Source of the DNA: an uncultured Pelagibacteraceae bacterium
GTDB taxonomy: Bacteria; Pseudomonadota; Alphaproteobacteria; Pelagibacterales; Pelagibacteraceae
NCBI GenBank assembly: GCA_902569105.1
Contig: CACFTE010000005.1
Coordinates: 1-64,000 of the forward strand
DNA: 64,000 bases
Reading direction: 5' to 3'
The notes beneath the pieces are model-generated. The model was not told where the DNA came from. It was given only the letters and a program-made list of their open reading frames with translations, and did no database searches. This document shows positions 17,784 to 27,273 of this stretch, piece after piece (position 1 is the first letter of the stretch; each line of letters starts with the position of its first letter). A program made the position numbers and the translations under genes.

Positions 17784-20776
17784 GATCTTACTCTCTTTCC
17801 CTCATGATCAACGTAATGGGATGAAATTACCTCAACTTCTATAGATTTATTTTTTAATGGAGATACTGCAAATAATTTTTTACCTATCATATTTTTTCCA
17901 TCTTTTATAATTGCTAATGAAAAAGGGTTATTATTTTCAACACTCCAGCATGAGGATGAGACGTGTCCTAATTTTGGGTTTGGTAATTTAGCATTTTTAT
18001 CTACAACGAGATGTGATCCCTCGGGAATGCTTGTTTTTCTATCAACCGGCACAAGGCCAACAATTTTTTGCCTATTAGCTTCGTTGAATGCTATTTTAGA
18101 TAAAGATCTTTTTCCAATAAAGTCTTTTTTCTTTGAAACCATTCCGTCAAGAGAAACATCGTAAGGAATAGTTCTTCCATCTAACTCCGGTCCTGCAACA
18201 TGTCCCATTTCTATTCTTAATGTAGATAATGCTTCTGTTCCATATGGCTGAATTCCAAATTCTTTACCTATCTCCATCATTTTTTCCCACATATATAATC
18301 CATAGTCTGACTGAACATTTATTTCATAAGCAAGTTCACCTGAAAACGAAATTCTAAAAATCCTTGCTGGGACACCAAAAAGATCACCTTCAATGTATCC
18401 CATAAATGGAAGTGACTCATTTGAAACATTTATATTTGGAAATAATTTTGCTAGAACATCTCTTGACTTAGGACCTGCTAGTGCAGCACCTGCCCACTGT
18501 TCTGTAGTTGATACAACGTTAACATTTAATTCTGGCCATACAATTTGCAGATAATATTCTAAATGAGACAGTACATTTGCCGCTTGTGCAGTTGTTGTTG
18601 TCATATGATAATGATGTTCTGAAATTCTTGTGGTTGTTCCATCATCCATTACCATTCCATCTTCTCTAAGCATAACTCCATACCTTGCTTTTCCTACTGG
18701 AAGCTTCATCCAAGCATTGGTGTATACTCTATTTAAAAACTCAGCTGCATCTGGACCTTTAACATCAATTTTTCCTAAAGTTGTAACATCGCATATCCCC
18801 ACTTTATCTCTTACATTTTTTGCCTCACGAGTAGCTGCCTCTAACATAGTTTCATTTCCGATTTTATAATACCTAGGTCTTTTCCAGGCTCCGGCATCTA
18901 CAAAGACTGCATTATTTTTAATATGCCAATTATGCATTGGGGTTAATCTTGTTGGCATAAAATGTTTTCCAACTTCTCTCCCAACAATTGTACCTATTGT
19001 TACTGGAGTGAAAGGTGGTCTAAATGTTGTATGACCAACTTCAGGAACAATTTTATTCTCAATATTTGAAACTAGCTGAAGTCCGTTTAGATTACTGGTT
19101 CTGCCTTGGTCAGTTGCCATTCCAAGAGTAGTATACCTCTTAACATGCTCGATTGATCTATAACCTTCTCTTAAAGCAATCTCAATATCTGTAACCGATA
19201 CATCATTTTGAAAATCAACGAATCTTTTTGCCTTAATATTTTTAGGCAATGGAGCACACCAAAACTTATCATGAGTTTTATGTTTTTTTTCTGTTACATT
19301 TGGTATCTGAATATCAACATCCTTATTATTTAGTTTTTTAGAAACTTTGCTTCCAGCATTAAAACCAGCATTCAATGTATCGTGTAGTGTGAAGTTACCA
19401 TTTGCTGCACCAACTGTTATTTCCTCTTGTTTTGACTTATCAGGTACAAAAGCATCAATTTCTTTATCAAATTTTAATTTATTTCCTGATTGTGATGCCA
19501 AGTGAACTGATGGTGTCCAAAATCCAGACACACAAATACAATCGCATTCTACACTACTAGTATTTTTATATGTTGTTTTATCTTCCGATAATTCTCCAAT
19601 AATTGCTGATTTTACCTTCTTGTAACCATCTGCTTTTATCACAGCATGATTAAATTTAATTTTAATACCCTTATTTTTTGCATCATTAATTAAATCTGAA
19701 CTTTGCTCTTTTCTTGTGTCTAAAATTAAAGGATCTACCCCATTATTTTTAAATTCTATTGCAGTTTCATATGCACTGTCGTTGTTGGTGAATATAATCG
19801 GTTTTCTACCTACAAGAACTCCATAAACTTTCATGTACTCTTTTGCCCCTGATGAAAGCATAACACCTGGTGTATCATTATTTCCAAAAACAATGGGTCT
19901 TTCTATAGAACCAGTTGATAGTATTACTTCTTTACATCTTATATACCAAAGTCTTTGTCTTGGAGTAAATTCTGATTTTTTTTCGAGATGGTCTCCTGTT
20001 CTTTCAAACATAACAAGCATGTTATGATCATAGTAACCAAAAACTTGTGACCTATTTTTTACAATCACATTTGGCATTTCTCTAAGTTCTGAAATAATTT
20101 TATCTGCCCAATCTTTTCCAGATAAATTGTCAATACTCACATCATCCATCAAAAGTGATCCACCAAATCTATGTTTATCCTCAGCTAAAATAACTTTAGC
20201 TCCACTTTTTGCTGCCGCGTATGCACTAGCAAGACCTGCTGGTCCAGATCCAGTTACTAATAAATCACAATATTCAAATTTATGCTCATATCTTTCTGTA
20301 TCCTTTTTGGTTGATGCAATTCCTAATCCTGCAGCTTTTCTGATGAATGGCTCATAAATTTTATACCAAAAACTCTTGGGCCACATGAAAGTTTTATAAT
20401 AAAAACCTGCAGGGAAAAATTTTTGCAAAAGATTATTTATTGCTCCAACATCAAATTCTACTGAGGGCCAACAATTCTGACTTGTTGCTGATATTCCTTC
20501 AACTAACTCTATCTCTGTTGCATTAACATTTGGTTCAGAATGTCCATTTAATTGAACCTGTAATTTTGCATTTGGCTCGTCCACTCCAGCAGCGAAAAAT
20601 CCTCTAGGTCTATGATATTTAAAACTTCTTCCAACTAAATGAATTCCATTTGCTAAAAGGGCAGATGCTAAAGTATCTCCTTCATATCCAGTATAATTTT
20701 TACCATTAAACTTAAAATTAATAATTTTATTTCTGTTAATGTATCCTTTTTCTTTTATTCTAAAATCCTGGGACAT
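17780..20776 (-). CDS. soxA: Sarcosine oxidase alpha subunit
   Basis: This 998-residue alpha subunit matches family length. In order: an N-terminal ferredoxin-like segment with SFKYHRPRGFF; a Rossmann domain with TGSGPAGLASAYAAAKSG near residue 175 for NAD; an ADP-binding region through ~590; and a C-terminal GcvT domain (from ~600) with GRISFSGEL-like block RIFRISFSGELAYEI that binds THF. The complex oxidises sarcosine to glycine, yielding methylene-THF and peroxide. It overlaps soxD by one base and soxG by four. The substrate could also be N-methylglutamate, because N-methylglutamate dehydrogenase (MgdABCD) has the same architecture. Confidence 0.9.
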   Translation of the reverse strand: MSQDFRIKEKGYINRNKIINFKFNGKNYTGYEGDTLASALLANGIHLVGRSFKYHRPRGFFAAGVDEPNAKLQVQLNGHSEPNVNATEIELVEGISATSQNCWPSVEFDVGAINNLLQKFFPAGFYYKTFMWPKSFWYKIYEPFIRKAAGLGIASTKKDTERYEHKFEYCDLLVTGSGPAGLASAYAAAKSGAKVILAEDKHRFGGSLLMDDVSIDNLSGKDWADKIISELREMPNVIVKNRSQVFGYYDHNMLVMFERTGDHLEKKSEFTPRQRLWYIRCKEVILSTGSIERPIVFGNNDTPGVMLSSGAKEYMKVYGVLVGRKPIIFTNNDSAYETAIEFKNNGVDPLILDTRKEQSSDLINDAKNKGIKIKFNHAVIKADGYKKVKSAIIGELSEDKTTYKNTSSVECDCICVSGFWTPSVHLASQSGNKLKFDKEIDAFVPDKSKQEEITVGAANGNFTLHDTLNAGFNAGSKVSKKLNNKDVDIQIPNVTEKKHKTHDKFWCAPLPKNIKAKRFVDFQNDVSVTDIEIALREGYRSIEHVKRYTTLGMATDQGRTSNLNGLQLVSNIENKIVPEVGHTTFRPPFTPVTIGTIVGREVGKHFMPTRLTPMHNWHIKNNAVFVDAGAWKRPRYYKIGNETMLEAATREAKNVRDKVGICDVTTLGKIDVKGPDAAEFLNRVYTNAWMKLPVGKARYGVMLREDGMVMDDGTTTRISEHHYHMTTTTAQAANVLSHLEYYLQIVWPELNVNVVSTTEQWAGAALAGPKSRDVLAKLFPNINVSNESLPFMGYIEGDLFGVPARIFRISFSGELAYEINVQSDYGLYMWEKMMEIGKEFGIQPYGTEALSTLRIEMGHVAGPELDGRTIPYDVSLDGMVSKKKDFIGKRSLSKIAFNEANRQKIVGLVPVDRKTSIPEGSHLVVDKNAKLPNPKLGHVSSSCWSVENNNPFSLAIIKDGKNMIGKKLFAVSPLKNKSIEVEVISSHYVDHEGKRVRS

Positions 20777-21042
20777 TATATTTCTTCATTCATCATTGCA
20801 GTTTTAAAAATTTCATGTGTTGCTGTATCTCTTTGAGCTTTAAACCATTGCCTGCAACCTGAAACATGGTGCCAAAGTTCTATATGTTTTCCTCTTAGGC
20901 TTTTTCTATTATAAACAAAGTCATCCCATTCTTTATCTGATACATCTTTATTTAATTCCGGCCGTTTAACACTAGCGTCTCCGCCGTATGCAAATTCATT
21001 TTGAGATCTCATTCCACAAAACGGACATTTAATGTAAAGCAT
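20776..21042 (-). CDS. soxD: Sarcosine oxidase delta subunit
   Basis: This 88-residue zinc-binding delta subunit has CPFCGMRSQNEF at the N-terminus, followed by FAYGGDA and the C-terminal HVSGCRQWF. The cysteines and His match the zinc site of the family. It lies 3 bases downstream of soxB and overlaps soxA by one base. Confidence 0.92.
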   Translation of the reverse strand: MLYIKCPFCGMRSQNEFAYGGDASVKRPELNKDVSDKEWDDFVYNRKSLRGKHIELWHHVSGCRQWFKAQRDTATHEIFKTAMMNEEI

Positions 21043-21045
21043 AAG

Positions 21046-22302
21046 TTAACCTATCCAAGTTTTTGTACCAATGCCTTTTTCATCTAGAAGATACCCAGTT
21101 GAGAACCTGTTTAATGATAATTCTGAATTTAACTCGTGTGGTTTGTCTTGTGCAATTGTATGAGCAAAGGTCCAACCCGAAACTGGGGTGGATTTAAAAC
21201 CTCCATAACACCATCCACAATTTAAATATAGTCCATCAATATGTGTCTTATCAATTATTGGTGAACCATCCATCGACATGTCCATAATTCCTCCCCAAGT
21301 TCTAAGCATTTTAAGTCTACTTAAAAATGGAAACAAAGCTAAACCACCTGTTAATACATGTTGAATGGTTGGAAGATTTCCTCTTTGTGCATAACTATTA
21401 TAACCATCTAGATCTCCCCCCATTACCATCTCACCTTTATCAGACTGACTTATATAAAAATGACCAGCTCCAAATGTAACTACACCATCTAATAAAGGTT
21501 TTACTGGCTCAGAAACACAGGCTTGAAGACAATGTGTTTCTATTGGTAAAGTCATATTTAATTTCTCTGCAAGAATATTTGTGCTCCCTGCTACGCATAA
21601 CCCAACTTTTTTTGCTTTAATTTCTCCTTTTGAAGTTCTTACTCCAGTAATTTTTCCATTTGTAATATTAAATCCCTCAACTTCACAATGTTGAATTATG
21701 TCTACACCCATTGAGTCAGCTTGTCTTGCATATCCCCATGCAACTGCATCATGTCTTGCTGTACCAGCGCTTGGTTGCATCAACCCTCCAAATATTGGAA
21801 AACGTACGTCATCAGAGAAGTCTGCCATTGGAATGTATTTTTTAACTTCTTCTCTTCCTAATAAAACTGCATCAATTCCGTTTAATCTCATTGAATTACC
21901 TCTTCTTGCATAAGCATTCATTTGAGCATCTGAATGTGCAAGGTTAATAATTCCTCTTGGTGAAAACATTACATTGAAATTTAATTCCTGACTAAGATTT
22001 CTCCATAAGTCCATTCCAAATTCATTGAAGCGTCCGTTGGCATCATACATAAAGTTTGAACGAATTATTGTTGTATTTCTTCCAACATTTCCTCCACCAA
22101 TCCAACCTTTTTCGATTATTGCTACATTCGTTATTTTATGTTCTTTTGCTAAATAATATGCGGTAGCTAAACCGTGTCCCCCTCCACCTATTATTATGAC
22201 GTCATATTCTTTTTTTGGTGTTGGATCTTTCCAGGCCACTTCCCAGTTCATGTGGTCTGAAAAAGCATTTTTTATTAAGCTAAAAACAGAATATTTCTGC
22301 AT
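21046..22302 (-). CDS. soxB: Sarcosine oxidase beta subunit
   Basis: This 418-residue beta subunit carries the amine-oxidising flavin. The FAD motif is VIIIGGGGHGLATAYYLA (35-52), and His184 in TARHDAVAWG corresponds to the histidine that binds FMN covalently in characterised SoxB. The first ~30 residues (FSLIKNAF) are standard for the family. It is the first gene of the minus-strand operon, divergent from formate-tetrahydrofolate ligase across 116 bases, which fits a shared one-carbon role. Confidence 0.93.
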   Translation of the reverse strand: MQKYSVFSLIKNAFSDHMNWEVAWKDPTPKKEYDVIIIGGGGHGLATAYYLAKEHKITNVAIIEKGWIGGGNVGRNTTIIRSNFMYDANGRFNEFGMDLWRNLSQELNFNVMFSPRGIINLAHSDAQMNAYARRGNSMRLNGIDAVLLGREEVKKYIPMADFSDDVRFPIFGGLMQPSAGTARHDAVAWGYARQADSMGVDIIQHCEVEGFNITNGKITGVRTSKGEIKAKKVGLCVAGSTNILAEKLNMTLPIETHCLQACVSEPVKPLLDGVVTFGAGHFYISQSDKGEMVMGGDLDGYNSYAQRGNLPTIQHVLTGGLALFPFLSRLKMLRTWGGIMDMSMDGSPIIDKTHIDGLYLNCGWCYGGFKSTPVSGWTFAHTIAQDKPHELNSELSLNRFSTGYLLDEKGIGTKTWIG

Positions 22303-22418
22303 GTAATAATTTTATATAAATAAAACCAATTATTTCTTATTTTTTATATATATATTTTTTAGAAGTTTAAATATATATAAAAGCCTATACTAATTCGTTT
22401 CATAAATAGGGAGACAAA
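22303..22418. promoter_or_regulatory. Divergent control region between soxBDAG and fhs
   Basis: This 116-base A+T-rich spacer must hold promoters in both directions. Two alternating-TA tracts (around 22345 and 22370) are visible, and GGGAG precedes the fhs ATG. No operator palindrome was convincing. Confidence 0.4.
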
Positions 22419-24098
22419 ATGCCTAAATCAGATATTGAAATAGCAAGGGCAGCAAAAATGAAACCTATCAAGGAAATCCTTGATAGATTAAATGTACCTG
22501 ATGAACCTGAAGCCTTTAGTCCAATGGGAAGGCATATCGCGAAAATTAATTTAGAATATTTAGATAAACTTAAAGACAAAAAAAGCGGCAAACTAATTCT
22601 AGTTACTGCAATCACTCCAACTCCTGCTGGGGAAGGTAAAACAACTACTTCTGTTGGTTTAAATGATGGCCTTAATAAAATTGGAAAAAAATCTATTGTT
22701 TGCCTTAGGGAACCAAGTCTTGGTCCATCTTTTGGTTTAAAGGGAGGCGCTGCTGGAGGAGGATACGCTCAGGTCGTTCCAATGGAACAAATAAATTTAC
22801 ATTTTACTGGTGACTTTCATGCAATAACATCTGCGCACAATTTATTATCAGCTCTTATAGACAATCATATTTACTGGGGTAACAAACTAAACATAGACGT
22901 AAGAAGAGTTTCATGGAGACGAGTGATGGATATGAACGACAGATCCTTAAGATCAATAATTGTTGATCTAGGTGGCGTAGCAAATGGATATCCACGTCAA
23001 GATAGTTTTGATATAACCGTAGCTTCAGAATTAATGGCTATATTTTGTTTAGCAACTGATTTGAAAGATTTAGAAAATAGAATTGCAAATATTACAATAG
23101 GATATACTAGAGATAAAAAACCAATTCATGCAAAAGACTTAAATGCACAAGGGCCAATGACAGTTCTTTTAAAGGATGCTATTAGACCAAACATAACGCA
23201 AACTCTAGAACACAACCCTGCAATAATACATGGGGGTCCATTTGCAAATATCGCTCATGGATGTAACTCTGTCATAGCAACTAAAGCAGGATTGAAATTG
23301 GCTGACTATGTAGTAACTGAAGCAGGTTTTGGTGCTGACCTTGGCGCAGAAAAATTTTTAAATATTAAATGTAGAAAATCAGGAATAAAACCTGATTGTG
23401 TAGTTATTGTTGCAACAATCAGAGCACTCAAAATGCATGGAGGACTAGGTAAGGATGAACTTAAAAATGAAAATGTTAGTGCTCTTAAAAAAGGATTAGT
23501 AAATTTAGAAAGACATATTAATAATACGAGAAAATTTGGTATACCTGTTACAATTGCTGTAAATCATTTTATAACAGATACAGATAAAGAGATGAAAACA
23601 CTGCTGGACTTCTGTAAAACACAAGGTGTCAAAGCATCAAAATGTACCCATTGGTCAAATGGAGGAGAAGGTACAAAAGAGCTTGCTGAAAACGTTGTAG
23701 AAATTTGTAAAGATAATCAAACAACATTTAAATATTTATATGAAGACAGTTTAAGTTTATTCAAAAAAATCGAAAAAATAGCTCAGGAAATTTATCATGC
23801 CAGTGAAGTAGTTGCTGACACAAAAGTAAGACAACAGCTTAAAGATTTTGAGGAAAAAGGTTATGGAAAACTTCCTGTATGTATTGCAAAAACTCAATAT
23901 AGTTTCTCTACTGATCCAAATTTGAAAGGTGCTCCAACTGGTCATGTGTTACCAGTGAGGGAAGTTCGTTTATCATCAGGAGCTGAATTTGTTGTTGTTG
24001 TATGTGGAGAAATAATGACAATGCCAGGACTGCCAAGAGTGCCTGCAGCTGACTCTATCAAGCTCAACAATAAGGGTGAAATAGAAGGTCTTTTTTAA
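22419..24098 (+). CDS. fhs: Formate-tetrahydrofolate ligase
   Basis: This 559-residue enzyme joins formate, ATP and THF to form 10-formyl-THF, or runs in reverse to make ATP from formyl-THF. The P-loop-like [14 protein letters not shown] lies near residue 68, followed by [20 protein letters not shown] and [14 protein letters not shown], all diagnostic. A GGGAG ribosome site precedes the ATG. It is divergent from soxBDAG, and here it probably oxidises methyl groups released by the demethylases, conserving energy as ATP. The 3' end converges on the amidotransferase gene with a 3-base gap. Confidence 0.96.
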   Translation: MPKSDIEIARAAKMKPIKEILDRLNVPDEPEAFSPMGRHIAKINLEYLDKLKDKKSGKLILVTAITPTPAGEGKTTTSVGLNDGLNKIGKKSIVCLREPSLGPSFGLKGGAAGGGYAQVVPMEQINLHFTGDFHAITSAHNLLSALIDNHIYWGNKLNIDVRRVSWRRVMDMNDRSLRSIIVDLGGVANGYPRQDSFDITVASELMAIFCLATDLKDLENRIANITIGYTRDKKPIHAKDLNAQGPMTVLLKDAIRPNITQTLEHNPAIIHGGPFANIAHGCNSVIATKAGLKLADYVVTEAGFGADLGAEKFLNIKCRKSGIKPDCVVIVATIRALKMHGGLGKDELKNENVSALKKGLVNLERHINNTRKFGIPVTIAVNHFITDTDKEMKTLLDFCKTQGVKASKCTHWSNGGEGTKELAENVVEICKDNQTTFKYLYEDSLSLFKKIEKIAQEIYHASEVVADTKVRQQLKDFEEKGYGKLPVCIAKTQYSFSTDPNLKGAPTGHVLPVREVRLSSGAEFVVVVCGEIMTMPGLPRVPAADSIKLNNKGEIEGLF

Positions 24099-24101
24099 TT
24101 T

Positions 24102-24884
24102 TTAAATAGAATTTAACCAATTTCTTAACTCGATCATTCTTTGTTGATTATCAGAAATTGATATTTCTTTTTCTATAAAAGAAATATGTTCATTAACTTG
24201 ATCATGATTAGCAAACACTTTCCTTGTTTCAATTAATCTATCTTTTCTAAACTTTATAAGTTGTATCATTTTTTGATAAGTGATTTCTGGGTGATACTGC
24301 AAGCCCCAAACATTATTATTATTTATTTTAAAATACATTCCTTGAACTTTGTTTATTTTATTTGATGCTAAACAAACTCCATTTTCTGGAAGTGTGACCA
24401 CTTCATCAAAGTTAAATGCAGGGGTATTAAAATTATTTTTTTTTCCAGTGTACAATGGATGTTTTAAACCTTGTTCGTTTATTATTAATTGATTTGCAAT
24501 TCCTATATGAGCTCCATTTGATGATTTTTTCACAACTCCTCCAGCTGCTGTAACAGCAACTTGCATTCCCCAACAAATAGCAAGAATATTTTTTACTTTT
24601 TTTTGACATTCTTTCATAAATTGAATTTGTCTTTTTATTTCAGGAGTATCATTGTAGATGTTTAAACTACTACCACCCCATATGAGGCCATCATATTTAT
24701 TAAGTTCCTTTACTTTTACATCAATATCTTCATCTGATGATGGGTTAACTACATCCATATCAAGTTCATTTGTAAAATTGGCTATGCTATCTTGAAGACT
24801 TTGAGTATGAGTTTGTATACCAGAAGTAGAAAAATTTTGATTTTCTTCTCTCAGATTGCCTTCAACAATTAGAATTTTTTTCAT
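24102..24884 (-). CDS. Class I glutamine amidotransferase-like protein
   Basis: This 260-residue protein has the GMP-synthase-type amidotransferase fold. The nucleophile is the Cys in ILAICWGMQ and the His/Glu dyad is in LQYHPEIT. No synthetase domain follows, so it acts alone as an amidase or gamma-glutamyl hydrolase. It is divergent from the trimethylamine monooxygenase gene across 59 bases. Because methylamine is carried as gamma-glutamylmethylamide in these bacteria, hydrolysis of a gamma-glutamyl amide is a reasonable but unproven role. GuaA-like proteins of this size are often misnamed GMP synthase. Confidence 0.78.
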   Translation of the reverse strand: MKKILIVEGNLREENQNFSTSGIQTHTQSLQDSIANFTNELDMDVVNPSSDEDIDVKVKELNKYDGLIWGGSSLNIYNDTPEIKRQIQFMKECQKKVKNILAICWGMQVAVTAAGGVVKKSSNGAHIGIANQLIINEQGLKHPLYTGKKNNFNTPAFNFDEVVTLPENGVCLASNKINKVQGMYFKINNNNVWGLQYHPEITYQKMIQLIKFRKDRLIETRKVFANHDQVNEHISFIEKEISISDNQQRMIELRNWLNSI

Positions 24885-24943
24885 AGTCTAAATGAAAATT
24901 ATATTTTAATTTTTTTATTTTACTTATAAGATAATAGATAAAT

Positions 24944-26284
24944 ATGACAAAAGTTGCAATCATAGGCACAGGACCATGTGGTCTTTCGATGTTGAGAGCT
25001 TTTGAACAAGCTGAAAAAAAAGGTGAAAAAATTCCTGAAGTAGTTGCTTTTGAAAAACAAAGTGATTGGGGTGGATTATGGAATTATAGTTGGAGAACTG
25101 GCTCAGACGAATACGGTGATCCAGTTCCTAATAGTATGTACAGATATCTTTGGTCAAATGGACCGAAAGAATGTTTAGAATTTGCTGATTATTCCTTTGA
25201 TGAACACTTCGGAAAGCCTATTCCTTCATTTCCTCCAAGGGAAGTACTTTATGATTATATATTAGGTAGAGTTAAAAAAGGTAATTCTAAAAGCAAAGTA
25301 AGATTTAATAGCACTGTAACCAGTGTGAAATATGATGGAAACAAATTTGAAGTTGTTTCAAATGACAAAAAAAATAACAAATTAGTGAAAGAAAACTTTG
25401 ACTATATTGTTGTTTCATCAGGACATTTTTCTGTACCATATATTCCTGAATACCCCGGTATGAGTTCTTTTCCTGGAAGAATAATGCATTCACATGATTT
25501 TAGAGATGCTGAAGAGTTTAGAGGCAAAAATGTAATTGTATTAGGCAGCAGTTATTCAGCTGAAGATGTTGCTTTGCAGTGTCATAAATACGGAGCTAAA
25601 ACTGTAACGATTGGTTACAGACATAATCCAATGGGATTTAAATGGCCTAAAGGTGTAACAGAAGTTTTTCATCTTGATCGATTAGATGGAAAAAAAGCAA
25701 TATTTAAAGATGGACACGAACAAGAAGCAGATGCAATTATATTATGCTCAGGATATCTTCATCACTTCCCTTTCTTATCTGAAGATCTAAAGCTTAAAAC
25801 TAGAAACAGATTATATCCACCAAAATTATATAAAGGTGTGGTTTGGCAAGACAATCACAAATTATTATATTTAGGAATGCAAGATCAATTTCATACATTT
25901 AATATGTTTGACTGTCAGGCATGGTATGCAAGAGACGTTATTATGGGAAAAATAAAAATGCCCGATAATAATGAAATTGAAAAAGATATTAACAAATGGG
26001 TAGCTATGGAGGAAAAATTAGAAAATCCAGATCAGATGATTGATTTTCAAACTGAATATACAAAAGAGCTTCATGAGTTATCAGATTATCCAAAAATTGA
26101 TTTTGAATTAATTAGAAAACACTTCAAAGAATGGGAGCATCATAAAGTAGAAGACATTATGACATACAGGAACAAATCCTTTTCTTCGCCTGTTACTGGG
26201 TCAGTCGCCCCAATCCATCACACTCCATGGGCAACAGCGATGGATGACTCTTTAAAAGTATTTTTGGACCAGCCTAAAAAATAA
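24944..26284 (+). CDS. tmm: Trimethylamine monooxygenase
   Basis: This 446-residue flavin-containing monooxygenase oxidises trimethylamine to trimethylamine N-oxide with NADPH and oxygen. The FAD motif is IGTGPCGLSML (7-17), the FMO signature is FPGRIMHSHDF (176-186), and the NADP motif is VLGSSYSAEDVA (199-210). The SDWGGLWNYSWRTG and MYRYLWSNGPKE blocks match characterised marine Tmm proteins from Roseobacter and SAR11 as I recall them. The TMAO transporter and TMAO demethylase within 10 kb strongly support the call. The 3' end converges on gpsA with an A+T-rich palindrome between. Confidence 0.93.
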   Translation: MTKVAIIGTGPCGLSMLRAFEQAEKKGEKIPEVVAFEKQSDWGGLWNYSWRTGSDEYGDPVPNSMYRYLWSNGPKECLEFADYSFDEHFGKPIPSFPPREVLYDYILGRVKKGNSKSKVRFNSTVTSVKYDGNKFEVVSNDKKNNKLVKENFDYIVVSSGHFSVPYIPEYPGMSSFPGRIMHSHDFRDAEEFRGKNVIVLGSSYSAEDVALQCHKYGAKTVTIGYRHNPMGFKWPKGVTEVFHLDRLDGKKAIFKDGHEQEADAIILCSGYLHHFPFLSEDLKLKTRNRLYPPKLYKGVVWQDNHKLLYLGMQDQFHTFNMFDCQAWYARDVIMGKIKMPDNNEIEKDINKWVAMEEKLENPDQMIDFQTEYTKELHELSDYPKIDFELIRKHFKEWEHHKVEDIMTYRNKSFSSPVTGSVAPIHHTPWATAMDDSLKVFLDQPKK

Positions 26285-26304
26285 ATATAAATTCTATTTA
26301 TTTT
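26278..26304. terminator. Bidirectional A+T terminator between tmm and gpsA
   Basis: A perfect 10-base inverted repeat AAAATAAATA / TATTTATTTT with loop TAAATTC spans the convergent ends of tmm and gpsA. It gives a T run in either direction. The stem has no G-C pair, so efficiency is uncertain. Confidence 0.4.
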
Positions 26305-27265
26305 GCCATCTGATTTTTAATTTTTTATTTTTTAAAATTGATCTTAATAAATCAACCATTAAAGGTATTTTCTTCTTATTAATTTTCTTTAAAATATATC
26401 TACCAATTTCTCTAGCAAGTTCTGCTCCTTCAACAGTATCATTTGGCATAAATTTTTTTTTCGCATTTTTAAATGTAAAACCTTTACCTAAAAACTCACC
26501 CATTTTACTATTTCTTCCACCTACAGCACTTACATACAAATCTCCAACACCAGCTAAACCATAAACAGTTTCTTCTTTTCCTTTAAAATGTTTTGTTAAA
26601 TACATCATCTCTTTAATAGATTTTATAAATATAGAGGATGAAGTATTTGAACCTTCTCCCGAACCAATTAACATAGAATAAATATTTTTAATCGCAGAAC
26701 ATACCTCTACACCTTTAACATCTCTCGAATATTCTATGTTGTAGTATTTAGTTGAGATTAAATTTCCAATTGATTTTGCTTTTTTAATATCTTTGTTTGC
26801 AATAATAGTGCTAGATTTTATTTTTCTAGCCAATTCTTTTGCTAAACAAGGTCCTTTCAATACTGATATATCAAATTTTCTCGCTCCTTTATTAAGCTGT
26901 TCGGACATTGTAATGATTTTTTTTGAAATCTTGTCGTATTTTAAACCTTTAGTTAATACTAATATTTTTGAGCTAAATTTTAATTTTTTTAAACAATCCC
27001 TAACAAGATCAATTCCAATAGAACTAACCGCTACAACTACAAGATCCCATCTTTTGTTCAATAATTCACTTGAAAAATTTTTTACAATTAAATTATTATG
27101 TAATTTTAATTTCAAAGATGGATGATATTTTTTATTTGAATTGATTTTTTTAATTAATTTAAAATTAAATGGTTCTGACAATGTAACTTTATGTCTATTA
27201 TCCATACAAGGGACTGAAAATGCTGCTCCCATTGCTCCTGCTCCAATAATAAGTATATTTTTCAT
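26294..27265 (-). CDS. gpsA: NAD(P)-dependent glycerol-3-phosphate dehydrogenase
   Basis: This 323-residue protein has the GpsA N-terminal nucleotide motif ILIIGAGAMGAAF, the LVLTKGLKYD and VLKGPCLAKELA blocks, and KNIYSMLIGSGEG in the substrate domain. It interconverts dihydroxyacetone phosphate and glycerol 3-phosphate. It lies 8 bases downstream of glycerol kinase in the same operon, so here it may run in the catabolic direction as well as supplying phospholipid precursor. It is somewhat divergent and Lys-rich compared with typical GpsA. Confidence 0.88.
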   Translation of the reverse strand: MKNILIIGAGAMGAAFSVPCMDNRHKVTLSEPFNFKLIKKINSNKKYHPSLKLKLHNNLIVKNFSSELLNKRWDLVVVAVSSIGIDLVRDCLKKLKFSSKILVLTKGLKYDKISKKIITMSEQLNKGARKFDISVLKGPCLAKELARKIKSSTIIANKDIKKAKSIGNLISTKYYNIEYSRDVKGVEVCSAIKNIYSMLIGSGEGSNTSSSIFIKSIKEMMYLTKHFKGKEETVYGLAGVGDLYVSAVGGRNSKMGEFLGKGFTFKNAKKKFMPNDTVEGAELAREIGRYILKKINKKKIPLMVDLLRSILKNKKLKIRWQNK

Positions 27266-27273
27266 GTTTTAAA

